A DNA stretch of 26,369 nucleotides from Clostridia bacterium (GTDB taxonomy: Bacteria; Bacillota_A; Clostridia; Oscillospirales; CAG-272). The position numbers were made by a program, and so were the translations under genes. The notes under the pieces are model-generated. The model was not told the DNA's origin. It saw nothing but the letters and a program-made list of their open reading frames with translations, and did no database searches. The DNA lies in the NCBI GenBank assembly GCA_017466455.1, contig JAFTUD010000040.1, positions 1 to 26,369 of the forward strand, written 5' to 3'. Of this stretch, positions 1-6,949 are shown piece by piece (positions within the stretch are counted from its first letter, which is position 1; each line of letters opens with the position of its first letter).

Positions 1-13
1 TTTAATTTAATAT

Positions 14-89
14 TCTTCGGTAGCTCAGTCGGTAGAGCGCATGACTGTTAATCATGATGTCACAGGTTCAAGCCCTGTCCGGAGAGCCA
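14..89 (+). tRNA. tRNA-Asn (anticodon GTT), CCA encoded
   Basis: The sequence folds into a full cloverleaf. The acceptor strand TCTTCGG (14-20) pairs with CCGGAGA (79-85) with one T-G wobble. The D-arm is TAGCTCAGTCGGTAGAGC. The anticodon stem CATGA/TCATG encloses loop CTGTTAA, which gives anticodon GTT (Asn). The T-arm contains GGTTCAAGCCC, and the 3' end is G plus an encoded CCA (87-89). A rho-independent terminator follows directly. The 3' end is duplicated downstream at 228-246, which suggests the gene has served as an integration or recombination target. Confidence 0.97.
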
Positions 90-91
90 AC

Positions 92-126
92 AAACAAAAC
101 CACCCAATCGGGTGGTTTTTGTTTGT
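92..126 (+). terminator. Rho-independent terminator of tRNA-Asn
   Basis: CCACCC (100-105) pairs with GGGTGG (110-115) around an AATC loop. The stem is extended by an A-rich left arm and a T-rich right arm, with T tracts after the stem. It begins within a few bases of the tRNA CCA end. Confidence 0.9.
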
Positions 127-142
127 TCTTTCTTAGCATTTC

Positions 143-246
143 ACAGGGCTTGAAGCGGTAGCGGTGTTGAATGACAGTTCGGGGAACTGTCAGATCCGCG
201 TACGGACCGAGCCCGCAGGCGAGACCCAGCCCTGTCCGGAGAGCCA
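143..246. repeat. Structured GC-rich element ending in a second copy of the tRNA-Asn 3' end
   Basis: Nineteen bases of the tRNA 3' end (71-89) recur exactly at 228-246. In addition, 143-154 (ACAGGGCTTGAA) is the exact inverse complement of the tRNA T-arm at 67-78. ACAGGGCT (143-150) can pair with AGCCCTGT (228-235) to close a structure of about 90 nt. Inside it are a perfect 9-bp hairpin (172-180 with 184-192) and a short TCCG/CGGA hairpin (195-206). The element is clearly more GC-rich than its surroundings. It could be an attachment-site scar, a partial tRNA duplication or a structured repeat; no protein is supported here. Confidence 0.6.
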
Positions 247-249
247 CAT

Positions 250-289
250 AAATTAGCACATTTGTCTAAACGATAAATGTGCTAATTTT
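250..289. terminator. Long AT-rich hairpin, terminator-like
   Basis: A 14-bp perfect stem, 250-263 with 275-288 (core TTAGCACATTT/AAATGTGCTAA), encloses an 11-nt loop. T-rich sequence follows on the plus strand. It may end transcripts that read through the tRNA region or act as a bidirectional terminator. The rest of the gap up to position 554 holds a tRNA-like fragment (443-464) and the promoter at 497-525; nothing else is supported. Confidence 0.55.
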
Positions 290-442
290 CTGCATTTTTA
301 GGGGTTTTTATGCTTATTTTGGGCCAAGAAAGCCTTATAAAACAAAAATCAAAGGAAAATCAACTAAAATAGGTTGTCTATATTTCAAAAAATAGCGATT
401 GACTTTTTTGATAACTGAACCTAGTTAACTCCAAAATTTTAC

Positions 443-464
443 ACTCCCAGGACGGGATTTGAAC
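443..464 (-). other. tRNA 3'-end-like fragment (T-loop plus acceptor strand)
   Basis: On the minus strand the sequence reads GTTCAAATCCCGTCCTGGGAG, which resembles a T-loop (GTTCAAATCC) followed by a 3' acceptor strand (CCTGGGA) and a discriminator G. No matching 5' half lies at higher coordinates, and no CCA follows. It looks like the 3' remnant of a different tRNA from tRNA-Asn, of the kind left at integration sites. The resemblance is short, so confidence is limited. Confidence 0.35.
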
Positions 465-496
465 AAAAAGAGACGTGTGTAAATCTAAAAATATGA

Positions 497-525
497 TTGC
501 TATTCAATAGATTTTGTGATATAAT
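497..525 (+). promoter_or_regulatory. Promoter of the DUF262 gene pair
   Basis: A -35-like TTGCTA (497-502) is followed after 17 bp by a perfect -10 TATAAT (520-525), preceded by TGA (extended -10, TG at 517-518). Transcription would start near 532, leaving a short leader with GGAG at 547-550. Confidence 0.7.
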
Positions 526-554
526 AATTTAAAAAATATACTTTATGGAGATGA

Positions 555-2273
555 ATGAGGATGAATAATTTTGCAGTAGGAATAAAACTGGAAACAAAAC
601 TTGTTGGTTCTATACAAGGAGACTTTTACATCCCTTCGTATCAACGAGGATACCGCTGGGGTAAGGATGAAGTTTCGCGCCTTTTAGATGATATTTACTC
701 AAACGGTAACAACAATTATTGTCTACAGCCTGTTGTGGTTAAAAGAGATAACAACAGATTTGAATTGATTGACGGACAGCAGAGATTAACAACCCTCTTC
801 ATTTTGCTGCAGTATATTAAGAAGGAATTCAAACCTCGAATTGATTTGAAATATAGCCTTACGTATGAAACTCGTTTGAATTCTGCTACGTTTTTGCAGA
901 ATATCGATTCGGATCAGGCAGACGAAAACATTGACTTCTTCTATATCGCGCAAGCATATCAAACAATTGATGAGTGGTTTAGAAAACAACCCAATGACGT
1001 CGTTGCTGCTGATGATGTGTATGGCTCCCTCGTTAAGCACGTTAAGATCATCTGGTATGAGGTAGGAGAAGATGAGGACGCTATTGGGCTCTTTACTCGT
1101 CTGAATATTGGTAAAATCCCGTTGACAAGTGCTGAGCTCGTTAAAGCTATGTTCTTAAGCCGCGATAATTCCAAAACGATGACTCGCGAAAAGCAGGAAG
1201 AAATCGCGCTTCAGTGGGATAACATTGAAAAAGAACTGCACAATAGCAGCTTTTGGGGCTTCTTGTCCGATAAGGATTACCAAACTAGAATCGATCTGAT
1301 ATTGAATCTTATAGCCAACAAGCCTTCGAACAACAAAGATAAGTATTTCACATTCTTTTATTTTGACGTTCTAAGAAGCGATTTGGATTCCATTTGGAAA
1401 AAGATTCAGCATACTTTTCTCATATTGAAGGATTGGTATGAGGATCATAATCTCTATCACAAAATTGGCTATTTAATTGCATCTAAAGATGCGAATTGGA
1501 CGTTGCAAAAAATCTTTTCTGCATCCGTTGGAAAAACAAAGACAGACTTTGCTAAACTTCTTGACGGTGCTATTGCAGAAACCATCAAGCTCAAGAACTC
1601 AAATTATGCCGATCTGGATTACAACAAAGCGTATGACTACGCACGTATTAGCAGACTCTTGCTCCTGTATAACGTAGAAACCGTTCGCATCATTGAAGGA
1701 CAGTCTCAAAGATTCCCGTTTGATCAATTCAAGAGTACTAAGGGCGGCGCTTGGAGCTTAGAGCATATCCATGCTCAGCAATCACAAGGTATGCAGAAAC
1801 AAGAACAGTGGAAAATGTGGTTGGAATTGCATATTCCTTCCGTGCTGTCGCTTCAAATTGATTCTGCAGACTTAGTAGCTCGTATGAAGGATGCCATTGC
1901 TAAGGAAAAGCTTGAACGTACAGAATTTGAAGACATCCAGGAAGAAGTTGTTGCCTTGTTGTCTGCAGAAGGAAATATGGAGTTCTTACATTCCATTGCT
2001 AATTTAGCATTACTCAGAACAAGAAACAACGCAGCTCTCAACAATTCTACATTTGACGTTAAAAGAAACGAAATCATTAGGATGGACAAAGAGGGTGAGT
2101 ATATTCCGTTCTGCACAAGAATGGTATTCTTAAAGTATTATACTCCTTCTGCAGATAATCAGCTTCATTTTTGGGGACAGGCTGACAGAGTGGCGTATGT
2201 TAATGACATCAATAGAGTTCTCGAAAAATATCTTGGAAGCAATTTGATTTTGCTTGAAAAGGAGGCTGAATAA
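555..2273 (+). CDS. DUF262/DUF1524 (GmrSD-like) putative defence nuclease
   Basis: This 572-residue protein has an N-terminal DUF262 (ParB/sulfiredoxin-like) domain. It shows IPSYQRGYRW (about 26-35) and the family signature DGQQRLTT (about 73-80). The C-terminal third resembles DUF1524, an HNH-type nuclease fold. It has LEHIHAQQ with His404 and His406, followed by a segment IANLALLRTRNNAALNNS of the usual N-L-x-L...NS kind. Known relatives are type IV modification-dependent restriction enzymes (GmrSD, SspE), which use DUF262 for nucleotide binding and DUF1524 for DNA cleavage; acting on foreign DNA is therefore an inference. The start is ambiguous: ATG 555 lies 4 nt, and in-frame ATG 561 lies 10 nt, after GGAG. 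Its stop overlaps the next start by one base (TAATG). Ile codons appear less ATA-rich than in the genes after 13 kb, consistent with transfer. Confidence 0.85.
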   Translation: MRMNNFAVGIKLETKLVGSIQGDFYIPSYQRGYRWGKDEVSRLLDDIYSNGNNNYCLQPVVVKRDNNRFELIDGQQRLTTLFILLQYIKKEFKPRIDLKYSLTYETRLNSATFLQNIDSDQADENIDFFYIAQAYQTIDEWFRKQPNDVVAADDVYGSLVKHVKIIWYEVGEDEDAIGLFTRLNIGKIPLTSAELVKAMFLSRDNSKTMTREKQEEIALQWDNIEKELHNSSFWGFLSDKDYQTRIDLILNLIANKPSNNKDKYFTFFYFDVLRSDLDSIWKKIQHTFLILKDWYEDHNLYHKIGYLIASKDANWTLQKIFSASVGKTKTDFAKLLDGAIAETIKLKNSNYADLDYNKAYDYARISRLLLLYNVETVRIIEGQSQRFPFDQFKSTKGGAWSLEHIHAQQSQGMQKQEQWKMWLELHIPSVLSLQIDSADLVARMKDAIAKEKLERTEFEDIQEEVVALLSAEGNMEFLHSIANLALLRTRNNAALNNSTFDVKRNEIIRMDKEGEYIPFCTRMVFLKYYTPSADNQLHFWGQADRVAYVNDINRVLEKYLGSNLILLEKEAE

Positions 2274-4507
2274 TGAATACTGCTTTGCACACATTTATGG
2301 ATATATTTACCGCCGATTTTGCAATCGACGAGGATGCAAATGTTCGACTTAGGAAGATTGTTATTCCGATTATCCAGCGCGACTACGCACAAGGAAGAAC
2401 TGATGCAGATATTCAGAGAGTTCGCAAACGCTTTCTTAATTCCTTGCACAAAGCAATAACAGAAAGCAATATCACGCTTGATTTCGTATATGGAGATATA
2501 GACAAAGACGGAGTAATGACTCCTCTTGATGGTCAGCAACGTCTTACCACTCTCTTCCTTCTGCACTATTATGCAGCTAAGAAAGAAGGAATTGCAAAAG
2601 AAGAGTATGCCTTCTTGCATAATTTCAGTTATGAGACTCGATATAGTGCGAGAGATTTCTGCGACTATTTAGTGGAACATCACGAGCCGTCCTTTACTAT
2701 GACGCTTTCTGAGGAAATCAAGGATCAAGCATGGTTCCCCTTGGAATGGAAAAAGGATCCTACGATCAGTTCAATGCTCGTTATGCTTGATGCAATTGCA
2801 GAAGTGTTCAAAGATACGGACACCATTTGGGATAGATTAAAGGGGGGTGCGATATCGTTCTACTTCCTCCCCATCAAAGATATGGGACTTACCGATGAGC
2901 TATATATCAAAATGAACTCTCGTGGTAAGCCATTAACCCAGTTTGAACACTTCAAAGCGGAACTTGAGCACGGTCTTCGTGAGGTTGATGAGAACATTTC
3001 AAAACGCATAATGCGTAAGATAGACATCACTTGGACAGATATGCTTTGGCAATATCGTGGAGAGGATAACGTCATAGATGATGAGTTTCTCAGATATTTC
3101 AGGTTTGTTTGTGATATAATTTGTTATCAGAGTGGTGGGACCACTCAAGGAAAGCAAGCAGACGAATTTGACTTGCAAAAAGAGTACTTTTCGAAAGCCG
3201 CACCCAATGTGGTAAAAAACATTGAACAGTTGGAGAGCTTCTTTGACTGCTGGTGCAATCTGGGAGGCGAAACCCCGTCAGAATTTATTAAGCGCTTCAT
3301 CTCCTACCGTCACGAAGTAGGAAAGATTAGGATTGAACAGCGCTACGACCTTGACATATTTAAGAATTGTCTGAAAAGTTATTCTGATGTATCTGGAAAC
3401 GGAAATAGAAGCTTCCCGTTGAATAGAATCATTCTTCTCTTCGCAATTGTCACATATCTGCAGAACAGATCCACAGTGACAGAAGCTGAATTTGCACGCC
3501 GATTGAGAATCGTTAATAACCTCACTTTGAATTCCGAAGATGAGATAAGTGATAGCGAATACAGAACCAGTGGTAATAGAATGCCGGCAATTCTTAAACA
3601 AGTTGAAATTTTGATACTTACCGGTGTTGTCGATCTTAGTATTGATAAGTCTTTGAATGCCTTCCAACTTCAAGAAGAAGCAGAAAAAATTGATTGGATG
3701 GTTTCTAACCCCCAGCATGCTGATGCGCTGTTTGAACTGGAAGACCACGAATTGCTTCAGGGACAGATTGCAATTGTCGGTTTGGAGCATCCAGAATATT
3801 TTTCTCGTTTTACGGATCTGTTCAAGTGCAAGCGCGACTTGATAGATTGCGCCATGATGAGCTTTGGTATGTATGCACAGCAAGAAAAAGGGTGGAGATA
3901 TCAGCTTGGTTGCAAAGCTACTAATGCCAAGCCATGGAGAACCTTATTTCACAAGAGTTCCAACAAAGGATTTGATGTTACTAAGAATGTTCTTGCCCAA
4001 GTTCTTGATACAAGCAGTCCTATAAACGATGTTTATCTTAGCACACTTGCAAATGATTACGTTACATCGTGCGAAACCGCCTCGGTGTTTGATATCAAGT
4101 ATTATTATATCAAATATTCCTTGTTCCGCCCTGGTTATTATGGAAAGTACACTTGGGAAGATCTTCTAAACAAGCCGTATGACATGGCTGTAATGCTCAC
4201 CGAAACGAAATGGTCTGAAAATACATATCAGCCCTTTCTCAAGGCAGTCGATGATAAACGCATTTCTCGCGAGCACTGTGGTCAGAGAATCATTTTTGAT
4301 GATAGATATCTTAAGTGCGAGAACGATGCTTTCGTTGTTCGCCTCACTTCAAATAATGCGGAAATTTATAGACTGCCAATTGTTCAGAACGATTTTGGAA
4401 TAGATGTCGAGGATCGCATTATTAAAATGAAGTCGATTTATCAAGATATTTTAACAGGAAAAATTGCTGCAAATTCTACTTTGGTTAATGATGGTTTTGA
4501 AGGTTAA
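2273..4507 (+). CDS. Second DUF262 protein, partner of the upstream DUF262/DUF1524 gene
   Basis: This 744-residue protein has an N-terminal DUF262 domain: IPIIQRDYAQGR (about 31-42) and DGQQRLTTLFLL (about 86-97), then LYIKMNSRGKPLTQFEHFKAE, typical of the family after the catalytic loop. No clear DUF1524 H-x-H motif or other nuclease signature is visible in the long C-terminal half, which I do not recognise. The start ATG overlaps the previous stop (TAATG), and an AAAGGAGG site at 2258-2265 gives ideal spacing, so the pair is translationally coupled and probably equimolar. The arrangement suggests a two-component defence system in which one DUF262 protein carries the nuclease and this larger one serves as sensor or regulatory NTPase. 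That division of labour is inference. Confidence 0.8.
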   Translation: MNTALHTFMDIFTADFAIDEDANVRLRKIVIPIIQRDYAQGRTDADIQRVRKRFLNSLHKAITESNITLDFVYGDIDKDGVMTPLDGQQRLTTLFLLHYYAAKKEGIAKEEYAFLHNFSYETRYSARDFCDYLVEHHEPSFTMTLSEEIKDQAWFPLEWKKDPTISSMLVMLDAIAEVFKDTDTIWDRLKGGAISFYFLPIKDMGLTDELYIKMNSRGKPLTQFEHFKAELEHGLREVDENISKRIMRKIDITWTDMLWQYRGEDNVIDDEFLRYFRFVCDIICYQSGGTTQGKQADEFDLQKEYFSKAAPNVVKNIEQLESFFDCWCNLGGETPSEFIKRFISYRHEVGKIRIEQRYDLDIFKNCLKSYSDVSGNGNRSFPLNRIILLFAIVTYLQNRSTVTEAEFARRLRIVNNLTLNSEDEISDSEYRTSGNRMPAILKQVEILILTGVVDLSIDKSLNAFQLQEEAEKIDWMVSNPQHADALFELEDHELLQGQIAIVGLEHPEYFSRFTDLFKCKRDLIDCAMMSFGMYAQQEKGWRYQLGCKATNAKPWRTLFHKSSNKGFDVTKNVLAQVLDTSSPINDVYLSTLANDYVTSCETASVFDIKYYYIKYSLFRPGYYGKYTWEDLLNKPYDMAVMLTETKWSENTYQPFLKAVDDKRISREHCGQRIIFDDRYLKCENDAFVVRLTSNNAEIYRLPIVQNDFGIDVEDRIIKMKSIYQDILTGKIAANSTLVNDGFEG

Positions 4508-4593
4508 GTCAGTTTAAATATGTAAGATTTTGACTTTTTGTAAATGCAACCCTTAAAAATGGGGTAAAAATTGACTTTTTACGCAACTAACAC

Positions 4594-4634
4594 ATAAAAC
4601 AAAAGCATCTCAATCGAGATGCTTTTTGTTTTAT
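4594..4634 (+). terminator. Rho-independent terminator of the DUF262 operon
   Basis: GCATCTC (4605-4611) pairs with GAGATGC (4616-4622) around an AATC loop. The stem is extended by ATAAAACAAAA on the left and TTTTTGTTTTAT on the right, so it can work in both directions. The loop and flank design match the tRNA terminator at 92-126. Confidence 0.9.
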
Positions 4635-4654
4635 CACTTTCGTATATGACTTTA

Positions 4655-4745
4655 ATGTGTGTCACCAAGACTAACTGTTATGCCTTGACCAACTGAGGCT
4701 CGCTATAGCGAGCGCTCAGCGGTAGAGTGACGACCGACACAAAAC
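4655..4745. other. Head-to-head tRNA-like fragments around a 16-bp palindrome
   Basis: GCTCGCTATAGCGAGC (4698-4713) is a perfect palindrome. Reading outward to the right it continues as GCGCTCAGCGGTAGAGTG, which resembles a tRNA D-arm. Reading outward to the left on the minus strand it continues as CTCAGTTGGTCAAGGC, also D-arm-like. Neither side has an anticodon stem or T-arm that folds, so these are not functional tRNA genes. They may be relics of tRNA genes rearranged when the DUF262 module arrived. The similarity is short, and chance cannot be excluded. Confidence 0.3.
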
Positions 4746-4746
4746 G

Positions 4747-4776
4747 TTGATAATCAGAAAGAAGCGACTTTATAAG
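4747..4776 (+). promoter_or_regulatory. Possible promoter of the 102-residue hypothetical gene
   Basis: TTGATA (4747-4752) is followed after 18 bp by TATAAG (4771-4776). The predicted start lies only about 10 nt before the ATG at 4793, so the leader would be very short. Weak evidence. Confidence 0.3.
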
Positions 4777-4792
4777 GGCGTTTGGAATACTT

Positions 4793-5101
4793 ATGCGCTA
4801 TGCGATAATAAAGAAATCCCTCTACGAGGTAAAGAACCATAACCTTGCAAGATGTATAAATGATAAATATATAAGAATGTTCATCGACGGCACAGCCGAG
4901 CCCGATAAAATCAAGGAAACGCTAATTAGCGCATGCTCCTTTATGGAGACAATAAGGCTAAAGCAAGACCCCACCTCGGAAAATGTGGTGCTTGTCCTGA
5001 AATACGAAAACGATATCCGCGCCCTTGCCACCGAAATAAAGAATAACCTTATAGACGGCACAGGCTACAAAACAAGCGGACAGTTTATCCCCTTTAACTA
5101 A
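4793..5101 (+). CDS. Small hypothetical protein
   Basis: This 102-residue, soluble, charged protein has no family I recognise. It has no signal peptide, membrane segment or cysteine motif; one Cys sits near the N-terminus (CINDK) and one in the middle (SACSF). It appears to alternate helices and strands. The ribosome binding site is weak (an AAGGG about 15 nt before the ATG). A clean terminator follows the stop immediately, and codon use resembles the native genes downstream rather than the DUF262 pair. It converges on the SGNH hydrolase gene and shares the bidirectional terminator between them. The start is uncertain. Confidence 0.55.
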   Translation: MRYAIIKKSLYEVKNHNLARCINDKYIRMFIDGTAEPDKIKETLISACSFMETIRLKQDPTSENVVLVLKYENDIRALATEIKNNLIDGTGYKTSGQFIPFN

Positions 5102-5102
5102 C

Positions 5103-5132
5103 AAAAAATATCGCCCTCGGGCGATATTTTTT
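5103..5132. terminator. Bidirectional terminator between convergent genes
   Basis: A perfect inverted repeat, AAAAAATATCGCCC (5103-5116) with its complement at 5119-5132, has a T run on either strand. It lies two bases after the 102-residue gene and touches the SGNH stop codon on the other strand. Confidence 0.92.
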
Positions 5133-5779
5133 TATTTTACATTTTCCTTAAATGATTTGATTATAAAGTCGGCGATAAGGCGCATGCCGTTTTCATTCGG
5201 GTGAAGGTCATCGTGAGTATTAGCGAAAAAGTTATCGCCACTCATTTCACTACCGTAAAAATCCGCAACGAAGTAGCCCTCGCCGGCTCCCTTAACCGCC
5301 CTTGCAATAGCGTTATTATATTCAACCGCAGGGTCAGGCGAGCGCATGCTCCTTCTTGGAAGATTAACACAGCAAACCCTCGCACGGGGATACTTTTCCT
5401 TGATGATAGCAAGCGTTTTTTCGTAGTCCGCAAAAAACTCATCAACACCAATATAATACCCGTAGTCGTTAATGCCCAAGAAAACAATAATATAATCGGG
5501 GTCAACGCCAGCATTATTTGAAAGCTCCCCCGCACGGTTAAGCCCCGAGGTCGGGTCGTCCTTGCCACAAAGCAAGCCCCCCGAGTGCGAGTTGTTTACG
5601 CATAGCTCCATTTCAAGCTCTCTTAGAAGTATACCCCAATAGGTGTTGCACGAAAGAAAAGGCATTTCGTAATGATATTTATTTTTGCGAATAGTGTAAT
5701 TCGTAAGCTGAGCGTCTGAAATCCCCCTGTAAGTCGAAACACTGTCACCTAAAATAGAAAGATATTTCCCCTTAAACAT
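5132..5779 (-). CDS. SGNH/GDSL-family hydrolase (esterase or lipase)
   Basis: This 215-residue single-domain SGNH hydrolase shows block I GDSVS with nucleophile Ser13, a glycine at SGG (66-68) for block II, block III GIND with Asn104, and block V D-x-x-H (Asp190, His193) followed by PNENGMRLIA. No signal peptide is seen, so it should act in the cytoplasm on an ester or phospho-linked substrate that cannot be deduced. It is the last gene of a three-gene operon: its ATG lies 3 nt after the RNA ligase stop, and its ribosome binding site (AAGAGGTAG) is embedded in the last ligase codons, so the two are coupled. A role in RNA repair is possible only by association. Confidence 0.88.
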   Translation of the reverse strand: MFKGKYLSILGDSVSTYRGISDAQLTNYTIRKNKYHYEMPFLSCNTYWGILLRELEMELCVNNSHSGGLLCGKDDPTSGLNRAGELSNNAGVDPDYIIVFLGINDYGYYIGVDEFFADYEKTLAIIKEKYPRARVCCVNLPRRSMRSPDPAVEYNNAIARAVKGAGEGYFVADFYGSEMSGDNFFANTHDDLHPNENGMRLIADFIIKSFKENVK

Positions 5780-5782
5780 AAT

Positions 5783-6934
5783 CTACCTCTTATCCTTATC
5801 TAAAAAAATGGAATAAATATCGTCCTCAACATAGTCGGGGATAAGGCGAGCAATTCTATTTACATCTGAGGCGAGTAAAAGCTCACCGCCAGAGGCGTTT
5901 TTATCAAGCGCCAAAAATCCAAAGGTAGATAGCGGATGCTTCGTAATCACACGAGCCACCGCGCCCCTGTCCCCGTCATATTCCCTTAAAAGACTGCGTG
6001 CAAGCACACCGATCTTGTCCGCCTGAAGCTTCAGCTCGGCAAGCTTAAATTCATAGAATTTAAAAAGAGGAATTAGCGCTTCATTAGCGGAGCAAATCTT
6101 GTCAATATCATCGCTTTTCGCAAGAATCATTTCAATAGCATCTCTTTTGCTGACCGTATCCATAGTCTTGAGCCTGTGTAGCGCAAAATACTCGGGCGAC
6201 TTGACCTTAACCCTGTGATAATCCTTGTCAACAACGACAAACCCCTCACTGTCAACGACATCACCCTGATTCAGCTCAATAGATGCCTTAATGCAGTCAT
6301 TGAGCGAGCTTAGCGCAAAGGACCTCGGCTTCGGCATGCCGATATCAACCTCGGACTCTGCCCCTGTGATGTTGCTTCTTGTACCGATATGATAAAGCAT
6401 CGGCATAGGATATTTGATAACAATTTCGGTCTCGGGACTGACAAGCTCAAAAATATATGTCGTGTCCTTGTCAAGCGTGTCAAACGGAATACTGCCAAAA
6501 TTTTGAGTGCGACTGATAACATCGTAAAAGCACATACCGCTAAACGCGCTAAGCGGAGCCTGCTCGGCTCTTATAGTGCTGTTAGTGGAAAATTGCCATT
6601 TGCTTGCCCTTTTGTCAAACCAAAGCTTGATAATAGAGCCGTCAATCTTTTCAAGCACCCTCGCACTTGACCAATCAATCGTGTCGGCATAGCTCTCTGT
6701 ATGGTTGCCAAACTTGCGAAACGGCCAACAAGCAACCTCAAGCGTGTCAAGGTCAATTATTATACCGCGCGCCTCTTGAACGACGGGATTTGAAAAGTCA
6801 CAGCCGATGCCGTAATTGAAAATAGCTAAGTTTTCTTCCTTTTTAACCTTTATGAAAAGGTCATTTGTCATAATTTCTTCCCAATTTGAGGGATTTTGCG
6901 CAATAAAATTGCATATAATTGAATATCTGTTCAT
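5783..6934 (-). CDS. T4 Rnl1-type RNA ligase
   Basis: This 383-residue ATP-dependent RNA ligase should join 3'-OH and 5'-phosphate RNA ends through a ligase-AMP intermediate. Visible nucleotidyltransferase motifs are EARGIII (54-60, a family arginine near the adenylate site), motif I KIDGS with the adenylated lysine Lys96, motif III/IIIa FELVSP then IVIKY (about 162-175), motif IV SEGFVVV (229-235) and motif V VKVKS (242-246). These match phage T4 Rnl1, and the length (374 residues in T4) agrees. It starts 15 nt after the kinase-HD stop, with AAGGA about 12 nt upstream of the ATG. With a Pnk-HD partner it makes a complete heal-and-seal pathway, as T4 Pnkp/Rnl1 does for cleaved tRNA. Confidence 0.88.
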   Translation of the reverse strand: MNRYSIICNFIAQNPSNWEEIMTNDLFIKVKKEENLAIFNYGIGCDFSNPVVQEARGIIIDLDTLEVACWPFRKFGNHTESYADTIDWSSARVLEKIDGSIIKLWFDKRASKWQFSTNSTIRAEQAPLSAFSGMCFYDVISRTQNFGSIPFDTLDKDTTYIFELVSPETEIVIKYPMPMLYHIGTRSNITGAESEVDIGMPKPRSFALSSLNDCIKASIELNQGDVVDSEGFVVVDKDYHRVKVKSPEYFALHRLKTMDTVSKRDAIEMILAKSDDIDKICSANEALIPLFKFYEFKLAELKLQADKIGVLARSLLREYDGDRGAVARVITKHPLSTFGFLALDKNASGGELLLASDVNRIARLIPDYVEDDIYSIFLDKDKR

Positions 6935-6949
6935 ATGAAAATATGTTCC

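Noticed and set aside
68..259. 63-codon minus-strand reading frame over the tRNA-Asn 3' half and the structured element
   Set aside because: It is antisense to a functional tRNA and terminator and follows RNA-like inverted repeats; no ribosome binding site or family supports it as a protein.
2165..2620. 151-codon minus-strand frame
   Set aside because: Lies antisense to the junction of two well-supported DUF262 genes; its Cys/Ser/Ile-rich composition is typical of a shadow frame.
3278..3883. 201-codon minus-strand frame
   Set aside because: Antisense to the second DUF262 gene, with no ribosome binding site or recognisable motif.
4698..4713. 16-bp palindrome as a terminator
   Set aside because: It has no loop space and no T tract, so it is more likely a recombination or protein-binding site, or a chance palindrome.
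90..5100. Complete integrative element with integrase
   Set aside because: No integrase, transposase or replication gene is visible between the tRNA fragments; only scars and cargo are supported.
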